Source of the DNA: CAZRHR01 sp964578885
GTDB lineage: Bacteria > Bacteroidota > Bacteroidia > CAIKAF01
Length of the DNA stretch: 64,000 nucleotides
NCBI GenBank assembly: GCA_964578885.1
Contig: CAZOEO010000008.1
Span: forward strand, 62,001 to 126,000
Direction of reading: 5' to 3'
Below are positions 55,232-63,815 of this stretch, piece after piece. Position 1 is the first letter of the stretch. Each line of letters starts with the position of its first letter. A model generated the notes under the pieces. It was not told where the DNA came from. It did no database searches and worked only from the letters and a program-made list of their open reading frames with translations. The translations under genes were made by a program, and so were the position numbers.

Positions 55232-55915
55232 TTATGGTTCCGGCCATTTTTTTTCTAAAGAACGTAAGGTTCGATAGGGGTCTTCTTCGGCCCATTCGCC
55301 CTCGTTTTCTTCATTTTCATCTGTATCTGCATCTCCTTCATTTTCAGAAGATGGTGTTTCGCTTTTTACTTCATTTTTGTACCACCAAAGGGCAAATAAA
55401 CCTGCCAGTGCTCCGAATAAATGGGCTTCCCAGGATACGCCCTCGGTCAGGGGAAAAATGCCCCAAACCGCTGATCCATAAAGGAAAATGACTAAGAAAC
55501 TCATGGCCAAATCGCGCAATCGACGCGTGTACAATCCCGCTGCCGCCAGGAAAAATGTATATCCGTACACGATGCCAGAAGCACCAATATGGTAGGACGA
55601 ACGGGCAAAAAGCCATGTATATCCGTATCCAAGTAGCCAAACCCATAAAGTGGTTCTGAAAAAAAGCCGTGGATATTTCCAGTAAAAAAACAAAGACAAA
55701 ACCGCTAATGCGGTGGTGTTTCCCAGCCAATGATGGATATCTCCATGTAAAAAAGGAGCGGTAAATATGCCCAATAACCCGGAAATGGTTCGTGGATATA
55801 ATCCGCCCTGGCTCACTTCCCATACACCTGCCGATTGCAGAAGCCATGATATGCCCAAAATACCGGGCCAAATCGAAGCGTAAATGAGCCCTACACTAAT
55901 TTTGCTATCTTTCAT
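55232..55915 (-). CDS. rhomboid family intramembrane serine protease
   Basis: A 227-residue rhomboid with the active site intact: GASG with Ser113, His165 in EAHLFGALAG and Asn66 in HHWLGNT. It has about six helices and a C-terminal acidic tail (about residues 184-227, many Glu and Asp). It is the third rhomboid-family gene in the window and is less like the other two. A TAGCTTTC box lies just upstream; it is divergent from the ABA4-like gene with 25 nt between starts. Confidence 0.88.
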   Translation of the reverse strand: MKDSKISVGLIYASIWPGILGISWLLQSAGVWEVSQGGLYPRTISGLLGIFTAPFLHGDIHHWLGNTTALAVLSLFFYWKYPRLFFRTTLWVWLLGYGYTWLFARSSYHIGASGIVYGYTFFLAAAGLYTRRLRDLAMSFLVIFLYGSAVWGIFPLTEGVSWEAHLFGALAGLFALWWYKNEVKSETPSSENEGDADTDENEENEGEWAEEDPYRTLRSLEKKWPEP

Positions 55916-55940
55916 ACCTTACCGAAAGCTACATAATTTT

Positions 55941-56369
55941 ATGCTTCCAGAATTTTTATTTCAACTTTATAACATAGCGATTTTACCGGCCTGGTTGGTG
56001 CTAATGATTTGGCCGGACAAACCATGGTTGAAGGTCATGATCCAGGGCGTAATGGTGTTTTTGGCCCTGTCGTACCTGACTTTTTTGGTCACTTCTTTCG
56101 TTACGGCCCATCAACCTCCCGACTTTTCTTCGTTATCCGGTTTAATTCTGGCATTAAGCGGCCCATGGGGCATGTTAACAGGATGGCTTCATTATTTGTG
56201 TTTCGATCTTTGGGTCGGCTTTTACCTCAGTGGTCAGGCCCGACAACATGGTTTTCCAAATGCTCTGCGCATCCTCGTTTTGTTTTTTGTGCTGATGACG
56301 GGGCCTTTTGGATGGTTGATTTTTCATATCATCCAAAGCCTTAGACCCCCGGTTTCTCGGCAGAATTAA
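55941..56369 (+). CDS. ABA4-like (DUF4281) membrane protein
   Basis: A 142-residue protein with four transmembrane helices, ending in FDLWVGFYLSGQARQHG, PNALRILVLFF and MTGPFGWLIFH, which match the ABA4/DUF4281 family. The plant homologue is needed for neoxanthin formation; bacterial members are of unknown function. The frame is open from 55884, but ATG 55941 follows a -7-like box (TAATTTTA) and gives a regular N-terminus. No carotenoid genes are in the window. Confidence 0.78.
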   Translation: MLPEFLFQLYNIAILPAWLVLMIWPDKPWLKVMIQGVMVFLALSYLTFLVTSFVTAHQPPDFSSLSGLILALSGPWGMLTGWLHYLCFDLWVGFYLSGQARQHGFPNALRILVLFFVLMTGPFGWLIFHIIQSLRPPVSRQN

Positions 56370-56380
56370 CCAAATACCTT

Positions 56381-56388
56381 TACCTTCG
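56381..56388 (+). promoter_or_regulatory. -7 promoter element of the FAD-dependent dehydrogenase
   Basis: TACCTTCG ends 4 nt before the GTG start at 56393. A second similar box, TACCTTTA, lies at 56375-56382. Confidence 0.45.
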
Positions 56389-56392
56389 CAGG

Positions 56393-57955
56393 GTGAACGG
56401 TATCATCGATATTAAAGTACAACCGGAAGCGGCCTTCGACCTTTCAGCACTGAAGCCCTTGGTCGAAACAGCTGTTGGGCAAAGAATTACAGACTTGCGC
56501 ATCGAGAAAAGATCCCTCGATGCCCGGCATGGAAAAGTCAGCTATCAATTACGTATTCAATATGCCCTGGCAGGTGCATTATCTGAAAATGAAACTTCAG
56601 AACCTGTTTACAAGCAAGTGGATCAGGCCCGGGAAATCTGGATCATTGGCGCAGGTCCCGCCGGGTATTTCTGTGCATTAGAACTGATTGCCCAAGGTTT
56701 TAAGCCTGTGATTGTGGAACGTGGAAAACCAGTGCGCGAAAGACGACGCGACCTGGCCAACCTTACCAAACAAGGCATTGTTCATCCTCATTCCAACTAT
56801 TGCTTTGGTGAAGGAGGTGCGGGCACCTACAGCGATGGTAAATTGTATTCCAGGTCAGACAAACGTGGTGATCTGATTCGTGTCTACCGGGATTTTGTGT
56901 TTTTTGGCGCAGATCCGGATATTTTAGTCAATGCCAGACCGCATATCGGTACCAACAAATTGCCGGATGTGATATCCAAAATGCGGGCATTTATAGAATC
57001 TGCAGGAGGAAAAGTTCTTTTTGATACCCATTTAACGGACCTTGAAGTAAGTGGTGGAAAGATTAAAAAAATTCAGGTCAACGGCCATGAATGGCATAAA
57101 GTATCTGCTGTTATTTTGGCCACAGGGCATTCTGCAAGAGATGTGTACACCCTTTTACATGAACGAAAGGTTTTATTGGAAGCCAAGCCTTTCGCCCTGG
57201 GTGTTCGGGTGGAACATCCGCAGTCGTTGATCGATGAAATTCAATATCGTCGTAAAGATCGGGGGCCGTATTTGCCGCCGGCTTCCTACAGTTTAGTGAC
57301 CCAGGTGGATGGACGCGGCGTGTATTCCTTTTGCATGTGTCCAGGTGGCATTATTGCCCCATGCGCTACTGCTCCCGGCGAACTGGTAACCAATGGCTGG
57401 AGTCCGAGCAAGCGCAACAATCCATGGGCCAATTCCGGTATGGTGGTGGCTTTGGAATTGTCCGATTTTCTTAAAAAAGGCAGCACGCCGGATCCACTCA
57501 TGGGTTTGCGCTTTCAAGCCTCGATTGAACAAAAAGTGTTTGGTTTGGTACAACATGGCCAACAAGCCCCTGCGCTTCGACTCACCGATTTTGTGAAGCG
57601 ACGGATTTCCAGCTCCCTGCCAGATTGTTCATATCACCCGGGAATCGTGTCTGCACCCATTTGGGAAGCCTTACCCGGTTTTGTTTTTCAGCGTTTACAA
57701 GCTGGTTTAATGCAATTTGGAAAGCAAATGCCGGGTTATCTCACCGAAAATGCCGTAGCCGTAGCCACAGAAAGTAGAACCTCGAGTCCCGTTCGTATTC
57801 CAAGAAGTCCCGTCACCCTTGCACATCCGGAATTGGAAAACTTTTTCCCCTGTGGCGAAGGGGCCGGTTATGCCGGAGGCATTGCTTCTGCGGCCATCGA
57901 TGGAATCAAATGCGCACGTGCCGCTGCGGCTCAATTTAGCCAAAACTGTCTTTAG
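56393..57955 (+). CDS. FAD-dependent dehydrogenase (NAD(P)/FAD family, COG2509-like)
   Basis: A 520-residue flavoprotein starting at GTG. The N-terminal ~75 residues are a small separate domain. The FAD-binding motif IIGAGPAGYFCALEL lies at about residues 83-97, followed by CFGEGGAGTYSDGKLYSR and, near the end, PCGEGAGYAGGIASAAIDG. These are typical of a conserved family of unknown substrate. The stop TAG overlaps the stop of the convergent glycosyltransferase, leaving no space for a terminator. Confidence 0.85.
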   Translation: MNGIIDIKVQPEAAFDLSALKPLVETAVGQRITDLRIEKRSLDARHGKVSYQLRIQYALAGALSENETSEPVYKQVDQAREIWIIGAGPAGYFCALELIAQGFKPVIVERGKPVRERRRDLANLTKQGIVHPHSNYCFGEGGAGTYSDGKLYSRSDKRGDLIRVYRDFVFFGADPDILVNARPHIGTNKLPDVISKMRAFIESAGGKVLFDTHLTDLEVSGGKIKKIQVNGHEWHKVSAVILATGHSARDVYTLLHERKVLLEAKPFALGVRVEHPQSLIDEIQYRRKDRGPYLPPASYSLVTQVDGRGVYSFCMCPGGIIAPCATAPGELVTNGWSPSKRNNPWANSGMVVALELSDFLKKGSTPDPLMGLRFQASIEQKVFGLVQHGQQAPALRLTDFVKRRISSSLPDCSYHPGIVSAPIWEALPGFVFQRLQAGLMQFGKQMPGYLTENAVAVATESRTSSPVRIPRSPVTLAHPELENFFPCGEGAGYAGGIASAAIDGIKCARAAAAQFSQNCL

Positions 57956-59070
57956 GTATGACTGTAGATAAATTGTATTAAATTCTTGATATTGTTTTGA
58001 TTAAAATAGGGAAGGAGTGCTTTTTCTGCCTTGAGCTTGTCTTTCCTTTTTTCCCATAGTTTTTGCTGAAGGCATGCTTTCCATTCCATTGGGGAATGAA
58101 CCAGAAAGACGCAGTCCTCCAATCCTGTTCCTGTCATCATATCCCTGTTGGCCACCACCACTTTTTGGTGCATTAGGCTATGAATCAATTTTAATTTTAC
58201 CCCGCTCGATTGCATAGCGGGCAAAACCACCACAGACGCTTCGCGAATCCATTTTTCCATTTCTTCAAAGGAAAGATTGGACTTAAGTTGAACGTGAGGA
58301 TAGGTTGCGGCCATTTCCATTAAAGCAGACGAAGGATTCGCACCCGCGATCACAAGGGGCATTGAAAGCGATGGAAACACTTCCTGAAGTAAAAATACCG
58401 CGGCAGCATGGTTCTCCGGAATGGCTAAGTTTCCATGAAATAAAGCATATGAAGGTTCAGATGGAGAGGAACTTATGGGTTGGTCTATGCTGTGAAACGG
58501 AGGACACCAGGTGAAGGGAACGTGAGGATGATGCTCAGAAAACCAGGCGGCATCCGTAGTAGAAATGGGGATGATTCCCGACACAGGAAGTGCCTTTTTT
58601 TCAAAAATAGCGAGTCGTCTGGCTTCTTCCCGATAGTAAATGGCTTTCCATCCTCCATATTGGGAAAGGCCCCGGTAATATTGATGCTCTAAGTTATGGG
58701 CACGCAGAAAAACCGGAATTCCGGCTTCGCGGAACAAATGTGCCAATCCAAGGGTGTGCACGCCTTCACAAAGGACTGGCGCTTTTTCTTCAAGAATGCG
58801 TTGAACCAGTGTGGGATGATTCCTGCTCTGAATAATCATGGGTTCCCCGGAAAACAAAGCCTTCACCATGCTTCCTCTTGGATAATAACTTACTTTTTCA
58901 CAAAACTCCTGCAATTCAGGCGCTGGAGAAGAGCGATAGGTGAAACAATGAAGATGAACCCTGAGTCCTTCTTTGTGCAGCCATCTGAGCTTATGAAACA
59001 CGTCGATAATTCCACCATAATTGGGCGGATAGGGCACATCAAAGGAAATAAGATGCAGGTCCGTGCTCAT
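57952..59070 (-). CDS. glycosyltransferase, GT4-like
   Basis: A 372-residue predicted GT-B glycosyltransferase. The N-terminal half has SFDVPYPPNYGGIIDVFHKL and FLRAHNLEHQYYRGLS. The C-terminal half has GNLAIPENHAAAVFL, and ASVVVLPAMQSSGVKLKLIHSL where the nucleotide-sugar Glu region would be (here Lys-rich, so divergent). ATG 59070 lies 2 nt after the stop of the upstream glycosyltransferase gene, so the two form an operon; a frame extension to 59124 lies inside that gene and is rejected. Confidence 0.8.
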   Translation of the reverse strand: MSTDLHLISFDVPYPPNYGGIIDVFHKLRWLHKEGLRVHLHCFTYRSSPAPELQEFCEKVSYYPRGSMVKALFSGEPMIIQSRNHPTLVQRILEEKAPVLCEGVHTLGLAHLFREAGIPVFLRAHNLEHQYYRGLSQYGGWKAIYYREEARRLAIFEKKALPVSGIIPISTTDAAWFSEHHPHVPFTWCPPFHSIDQPISSSPSEPSYALFHGNLAIPENHAAAVFLLQEVFPSLSMPLVIAGANPSSALMEMAATYPHVQLKSNLSFEEMEKWIREASVVVLPAMQSSGVKLKLIHSLMHQKVVVANRDMMTGTGLEDCVFLVHSPMEWKACLQQKLWEKRKDKLKAEKALLPYFNQNNIKNLIQFIYSHT

Positions 59071-59072
59071 GG

Positions 59073-60194
59073 CTACAAGAATGGAGAGAAAAGGGTGGAT
59101 ATTTTCTTTTTTTCCTCGTCCCAATGAAGCGTTTTAGCTGCTTCCAGGCTGTTTTGATGCATTTTTTGCCAAAGTTCCGGGGAGTCGGCCAGTTGTTGAA
59201 TGGCGGCGGCAATGGCCTCCGGACTAACTTCTTTCAGTAAAATTCCATTGCTGTATTTTTCTATAATATTTCTAATTTCTATTAGATTAGAAGCAATTAC
59301 CGGAAGTCCTGCTTGAATATAATCGAATAATTTATTGGGCAGACTTAAGGTATAATTCACGGAAAGTGGTTTGTCTAAGGACATGCCCACTTGCGCCTGT
59401 TGGGTCAGGGCCATCAATTCGCCATAAGGCATGCGGGGTAAAAAAGTGATTTTACCGGACAGCCTGAGTTGCTCACTCATGTTTTTCAGCAACGGAAGCA
59501 CATCTCCCCCTCCGGCAATGGTAAGATGGATGACATCGGGGACTAAACTCATGGCTTGAATCAATTCCTCCGCACCTCTCTGCACGTTGATGCCACTACC
59601 TTGTAGAATGAGATTGAATTTTCCTTCCGGTAAACGCAAAGGGGAAGAGGACGCAGGGATCTGCAACTTAGATAAAGGCAACGGCACATTTCGAATCACT
59701 TCGAACGAATATCCGTAGGTTTCCTGCAATAAGTCCGCAATGGATTGATTAACAGTAATTCTTATTTTCGTGGAAGGCAGACATACGGCTTCCATTTTTT
59801 TCCAGAATGCTTTTTTAAAGTTGGCGCCTTCCAGCTCCGGTGCTCCGGTAAAAAATTCATGGCTATCGTACACCACGGGTTTGTTTCGAAGGAATCCGGC
59901 CGCCACCGCCGCAGGTAAACTGTCCAAATCATTGGCATAAAAAACCTGGCTATCGGTGCGTAGAAAAGCATGCAACAGCCGGACATTGAATTCTGCGAAT
60001 TTTTGGAAGTTCCGGTTGAATGTCACCGGCATGCGTATTTGTTCCCAGGGATGCGGAATCAAGGCGTGGGCATTGGGAAGGTTTCTCCCAATCACCAGCA
60101 CTTCTGCACCAAGCTCCTGGAGCGCGGCACACATTCTGGCTACCCTTTGGTCTGTCGCCAGATCATTGATCACACCCATGGCGATACGTGTCAT
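59073..60194 (-). CDS. glycosyltransferase, GT4-like
   Basis: A 373-residue GT-B enzyme. It begins with NDLATDQRVARMCAAL, has YDSHEFFTGAPEL and, in the C-terminal domain, LQGSGINVQRGAEEL, PYGELMALTQQAQVGMSL and LPNKLFDYIQAGLPVIAS. The target is unknown, probably a surface glycan or a glycosylated secreted protein. It is first of a two-gene minus-strand operon. Confidence 0.85.
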   Translation of the reverse strand: MTRIAMGVINDLATDQRVARMCAALQELGAEVLVIGRNLPNAHALIPHPWEQIRMPVTFNRNFQKFAEFNVRLLHAFLRTDSQVFYANDLDSLPAAVAAGFLRNKPVVYDSHEFFTGAPELEGANFKKAFWKKMEAVCLPSTKIRITVNQSIADLLQETYGYSFEVIRNVPLPLSKLQIPASSSPLRLPEGKFNLILQGSGINVQRGAEELIQAMSLVPDVIHLTIAGGGDVLPLLKNMSEQLRLSGKITFLPRMPYGELMALTQQAQVGMSLDKPLSVNYTLSLPNKLFDYIQAGLPVIASNLIEIRNIIEKYSNGILLKEVSPEAIAAAIQQLADSPELWQKMHQNSLEAAKTLHWDEEKKKISTLFSPFL

Positions 60195-60198
60195 GGGA

Positions 60199-60206
60199 TA
60201 AAGGTA
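60199..60206 (-). promoter_or_regulatory. -7 promoter element of the glycosyltransferase pair
   Basis: Minus-strand TACCTTTA (variant of TAnnTTTG) ends 4 nt before the ATG at 60194, predicting a leaderless mRNA. Confidence 0.45.
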
Positions 60207-60257
60207 ATTTCTTCCGCGCTACCATGAACAATTTTCGGTCAGGAAGATTATGTTGAT

Positions 60258-60911
60258 ATGGTGAAAGCAATTCCATTTCTGTTATTTTGGGCCGGCATGG
60301 TGTCCGGGGTTTCATCTTGCCATTTTAACTATAACCAAACGCAAACACAATCTATGATACCACAACAGGATTCATCCGTTTTAGACACCATTACGCTGGG
60401 AAATGGCTGTTTTTGGTGCACAGAAGCCATCTTTCAGCAAACCCGCGGTGTCGTTTCCGTGATGCCGGGATATTCGGGTGGAACCATCCGGAATCCATCG
60501 TATCGGGAAGTGTGTACCGGAAGAACCGGTCATGCAGAAGTGGTGCAAGTGGTGTTCGATACCCAGAAGGTTTCGCTGGCTGTGATTTTGGAGATTTTCT
60601 TTAAAACACATGATCCGACCACTTTAAATCGTCAGGGAGCCGATGTAGGTACGCAGTATCGTTCAGCTATTTTCTATCACCATCCTGCGCAGCAAGCGCT
60701 GGCTGCCTCCATTTTAAAAGATTTGGATGCCGCCGGAATTTGGCCCAATCCCATCGTAACCGAGATTACGCCTTTTTCGCAGTTTTATCCTGCTGAGCCA
60801 GAGCATTTGGCCTATTACGAGCGAAATCCCGATCAGGCGTATTGTCGCGCTGTGATTCTGCCCAAATTGGAAAAGTTTAAAAAAGTCTTCGCGGAATATC
60901 TCGTGCCCTGA
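60258..60911 (+). CDS. msrA: peptide methionine-S-sulfoxide reductase, lipoprotein form
   Basis: A 217-residue enzyme reducing methionine-S-sulfoxide in proteins. The first 21 residues form a lipoprotein signal with Cys21 in VSSC, placing it outside the cytosol. The catalytic Cys51 lies in GNGCFWCTEAIF, followed by GYSGG, TGHAEVVQVVFD and GADVGTQYRS. A resolving cysteine is likely in DQAYCRAV near the C-terminus. ATG 60258 is the only start giving the lipobox. Confidence 0.93.
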   Translation: MVKAIPFLLFWAGMVSGVSSCHFNYNQTQTQSMIPQQDSSVLDTITLGNGCFWCTEAIFQQTRGVVSVMPGYSGGTIRNPSYREVCTGRTGHAEVVQVVFDTQKVSLAVILEIFFKTHDPTTLNRQGADVGTQYRSAIFYHHPAQQALAASILKDLDAAGIWPNPIVTEITPFSQFYPAEPEHLAYYERNPDQAYCRAVILPKLEKFKKVFAEYLVP

Positions 60912-60937
60912 CCGAATGGTTTGCCTTTGATTTTTTG

Positions 60938-60945
60938 TAATTTCG
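60938..60945 (+). promoter_or_regulatory. -7 promoter element of the SLC13-type symporter
   Basis: TAATTTCG ends 4 nt before the GTG start at 60950. No clear -33 TTG at the expected spacing. Confidence 0.45.
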
Positions 60946-60949
60946 GCGG

Positions 60950-62371
60950 GTGACCAGACCCTTTGTTATTCACGCTTTTGGACCTTTCCTGGCCTTTTTG
61001 GTTTGGCGTTTGGCGCTTTGGTGGCTGCCGGATGCTTCGGCCTTGGTGCTGGGCATGACCACATGGATGGTTACCTGGTGGCTTCAGGGAAAAGTCCCCA
61101 TGGCCGTAGTGGCTCTTTTGCCATTGGTTGTTTTTCCCATGCTTGGCGTCATGTCCATGAAAGAAACAGCGGCGCCTTACGGAGATCCCATCGTATTTCT
61201 GTTTTTAGGCGGATTTCTCTTAGGAACTGCCCTGGAAAAATGGCAGTTGCACCGCAGAATTGCCCTGCATATTCTTCGCTGGTCCGGGCATCAATCATCC
61301 CAAATTGTCTTGGGTTTTATTGTAGCCACGGCCTTGCTTAGCATGTGGATTTCAAATACCGCTACTGCTATGATGATGTGGCCTATAGCCATGAGCATCA
61401 TTGCCTTGTTGGAAAAAGAATCGGGAAAATCTGCCGCCGTTTTAAGTAAATCGCTCATGCTTTCCGTTGCCTATGCAAGTAGCATCGGCGGAATGGGAAC
61501 GTTGATCGGAACACCGCCCAATACAGTCATGCGTGGCATTGTTCAGCAAATGACAGGCTATGAAATTGGTTTCATGGATTGGATGTTGCTGGCCATGCCT
61601 TTGGTGTTGATATTATTGTTCCTACTTTACGTATTGGTCACTAGAATTTGTTTGCAACCGGAAAAACTTGAAGGCGATGTGGCCAAAGTGGTGGAAACTG
61701 AAATTGAAAAGTTAGGTCCGGTGTCCACGGCCGAAAAGCGGGTGATGGGTATTTTTCTGGTGACCGCCCTTTGCTGGATGTTCAGAGCCCTTTTGAATGA
61801 AATTTTACCCGTCGCCCTGGACGATACCGGTATTGCCATCATGGCAGGAGTCGCCATGTTTCTGATGCCCTCCGGCACGGAAAAAGGAAAACCACTTTTG
61901 CAATGGGACGATGCCCAAAAAGTATCATGGGGAATTATTTTGCTCTTTGGCGGTGGTTTAAGTTTAGCCAAAGGCATGGAAGTGTCCGGTTTGGTTGGGA
62001 TTTTGGGACAAACCATGGCAGATTGGAGTGCCGGTCAGGTGGGATTTTTAGTCATTTTATTCGTTGTGCTTGGCATTTTCCTCACTGAAGTCATGAGCAA
62101 TGTGGCATTGGTGAACGTCTTGCTACCAGTGGTGATTGCTTTGGGATTGAGCCTGAAAACAGACGTGCTGCAATTTGCCATTCCACTTACCCTGGCCTCT
62201 TCATGTGCTTTTATGCTTCCCATGGCCACGCCGCCAAATGCGGTGGTATTCGCTTCCGGAAAACTTCAAATAAAAGACATGATGCGGGTTGGACTATGGC
62301 TCAACCTTTTGGCCGTATTGTGCATTTTGGCCTTGTGGTGGACACTGGGAGAATGGGTTTTTAAGGTGTAA
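60950..62371 (+). CDS. SLC13/DASS family sodium-coupled anion transporter
   Basis: A 473-residue inner-membrane carrier with about 11-12 helices. The family's two substrate-binding motifs are present as SNTATAMMMWP (about residue 139) and, in the second repeat, SNVALVNVLLPV. TPPNTVMRG and ATPPNAVVFASG match the paired sodium/substrate loops. It probably imports dicarboxylates with sodium; sulfate or phosphate are alternatives. The start is GTG. Confidence 0.88.
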   Translation: MTRPFVIHAFGPFLAFLVWRLALWWLPDASALVLGMTTWMVTWWLQGKVPMAVVALLPLVVFPMLGVMSMKETAAPYGDPIVFLFLGGFLLGTALEKWQLHRRIALHILRWSGHQSSQIVLGFIVATALLSMWISNTATAMMMWPIAMSIIALLEKESGKSAAVLSKSLMLSVAYASSIGGMGTLIGTPPNTVMRGIVQQMTGYEIGFMDWMLLAMPLVLILLFLLYVLVTRICLQPEKLEGDVAKVVETEIEKLGPVSTAEKRVMGIFLVTALCWMFRALLNEILPVALDDTGIAIMAGVAMFLMPSGTEKGKPLLQWDDAQKVSWGIILLFGGGLSLAKGMEVSGLVGILGQTMADWSAGQVGFLVILFVVLGIFLTEVMSNVALVNVLLPVVIALGLSLKTDVLQFAIPLTLASSCAFMLPMATPPNAVVFASGKLQIKDMMRVGLWLNLLAVLCILALWWTLGEWVFKV

Positions 62372-62392
62372 AATACTTTTGGTTAAGTATTT
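62371..62392 (+). repeat. perfect inverted repeat at the symporter stop
   Basis: AAATACTT and AAGTATTT form an 8-bp stem around TTGGTT, beginning at the last base of the stop codon. It is AT-rich and may assist the terminator that follows. Confidence 0.55.
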
Positions 62393-62399
62393 ATGAATG

Positions 62400-62424
62400 A
62401 AAGCGTTCTTCTGTCGCTTTTTTT
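62400..62424 (+). terminator. terminator after the symporter gene
   Basis: AAAGCG (62400-62405) pairs with CGCTTT (62415-62420) and is followed by four T (62421-62424). Farther right, between this and the convergent SDR gene, 62511-62556 holds an imperfect inverted repeat (CGGTTAAAAAC / GTTTTTAAACCG) that may end the minus-strand transcript. Confidence 0.65.
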
Positions 62425-62601
62425 CCGAAAATAGTCCCGGAACAAGCTATAGCAGAGTCTGTCGAAACTAAAATATGATTCGGCTTAAAAGTCAGAATGA
62501 AGCTACAGAGAATCGGTTAAAAACAACCACGAATCAGTTGGTTTTTAAACCGAGTCTGGCCATGAAATGGACTTTTGCTTACAGGCTGGAATGCAAATAT
62601 C

Positions 62602-63501
62602 TTATGACGTCGGGTTGGACGGCTTGGTTTTTCCCTTGATCATGGCTTCCACCATGTCCCAGGCTTCCGGTGGCACCATGTCGCCCACCCAAGTGAATTC
62701 TCCGCCATTTTTCATCCATTCTCCGCCATCTATGGTGATGACTTCTCCATTGATGTAAGAGGAGTAAACCGACATTAAAAATCCTGCCAGGTTGGCCAGT
62801 TCCTGGTGTTCGCCGAATCTGCCCACAGGCACTTTTTTCTCCAGGGATAAACCTTTTAAAAACTCTTCAGGAAAAAGGCGATCCCAGGCACCTGGCGTAG
62901 GAAATGGACCGGGTGCAATGGCGTTGAGACGAATGTTTCGGTTGCCCCATTCTACGGCCAAAGATCGGGTCATGGCCAAAACGCCTGCTTTTCCGCAAGC
63001 GGAAGGAACCACATAGGCCGAACCTGTCCATGCATAAGTAGTTACGATGCTCAGCACATTCCCTTTCAACTGATTTTCCAGCCAATATTTTCCAAAGGCC
63101 AAAGTACAGTTATAGGAACCTTTTAATACAATATCTACCACCGAGTCAAAAGCCCGGTGACTTAAGCGTTCGGTAGGACTGATGAAATTTCCGGCCGCAT
63201 TGTTGACCAATCCCGTTACCTTTCCAAAGCGTTCGATACCAGCATTTAAGACTTTTTCTACCTGCTCATACACCCGAACATCGCAAGCCAATCCGAGGAC
63301 TTCTCCACCGGTAAGGCTGCTCAGTTTGGCGGCCGCTTCCTGAATGACCGATTCGCGTCTGCCGCAGATGATGATTTTGGCGCCCAATTGGGAAAAATAG
63401 GTGGCCATGGCCAAACCCAAGCCTGTACCGCCACCGGTGATACAAATAACTTCTTCAGAAAGACTTCCTGCAGGAAGCATGGGATCGGTATAATGTGGCA
63501 T
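62602..63501 (-). CDS. SDR family oxidoreductase, 2,4-dienoyl-CoA-reductase-like
   Basis: A 299-residue Rossmann enzyme with the NADP motif TGGGTGLGLA (about residues 22-31), VNNAAGNF and SIVTTYAW. The usual YxxxK is replaced by SACGK (the Lys kept), as in 2,4-dienoyl-CoA reductases, which use a Tyr from another place. GSYNCTLAF and RLNAIAPGPFPTPGAW also match that group. A role in unsaturated fatty-acid degradation is likely. No fatty-acid operon is adjacent; a thiolase lies about 17 kb away. Confidence 0.88.
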   Translation of the reverse strand: MPHYTDPMLPAGSLSEEVICITGGGTGLGLAMATYFSQLGAKIIICGRRESVIQEAAAKLSSLTGGEVLGLACDVRVYEQVEKVLNAGIERFGKVTGLVNNAAGNFISPTERLSHRAFDSVVDIVLKGSYNCTLAFGKYWLENQLKGNVLSIVTTYAWTGSAYVVPSACGKAGVLAMTRSLAVEWGNRNIRLNAIAPGPFPTPGAWDRLFPEEFLKGLSLEKKVPVGRFGEHQELANLAGFLMSVYSSYINGEVITIDGGEWMKNGGEFTWVGDMVPPEAWDMVEAMIKGKTKPSNPTS

Positions 63502-63604
63502 TGGTTTTTTCTTTTAAAAGTAGAGGTTTTTTGAAGATTCGCGCATTCGTTCACCAACCTTAACAGGGAAAAGGGGAAAAGGTTGGGGGAGGAGGACTTT
63601 CCTA

Positions 63605-63635
63605 AAAACAAAAAACCCTCAGCCTGAACTGAGGG
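63605..63635 (-). terminator. terminator after tRNA-Asp
   Basis: CCCTCAG and CTGAGGG (63616-63622 and 63629-63635) form a 7-bp stem, with an A-run at 63605-63615 giving a T-run on the minus strand, just beyond the tRNA 3' end. Confidence 0.9.
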
Positions 63636-63648
63636 TCTTTGCTTAAAG

Positions 63649-63722
63649 CGGTCCGGACGGGACTCGAACCCGCGACCTCCGGCGTGACAGGCCGGCATTC
63701 TAACCAGCTGAACTACCGAACC
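63649..63722 (-). tRNA. tRNA-Asp (GTC)
   Basis: A 74-nt cloverleaf on the minus strand. The acceptor stem GGTTCGG/CCGGACC has one G-T pair; the anticodon stem CCGGC/GCCGG encloses CTGTCAC with anticodon GTC. The T-arm loop is TTCGAGT. The 3' CCA is not encoded. A strong terminator follows. Confidence 0.96.
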
Positions 63723-63815
63723 GTTTTGTGGAGTGCAAATGTAGAGGGTTTCTCACAACTTCCAAATTTTTTTTCGTGCTTTTAGGCTAAAATGCAAAAA
63801 ATCAAATAGATATTT

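Noticed and set aside
63321..63698. 125-codon minus-strand frame running from the tRNA into the SDR gene
   Set aside because: It reads through tRNA-Asp and its terminator and is out of frame with the SDR.
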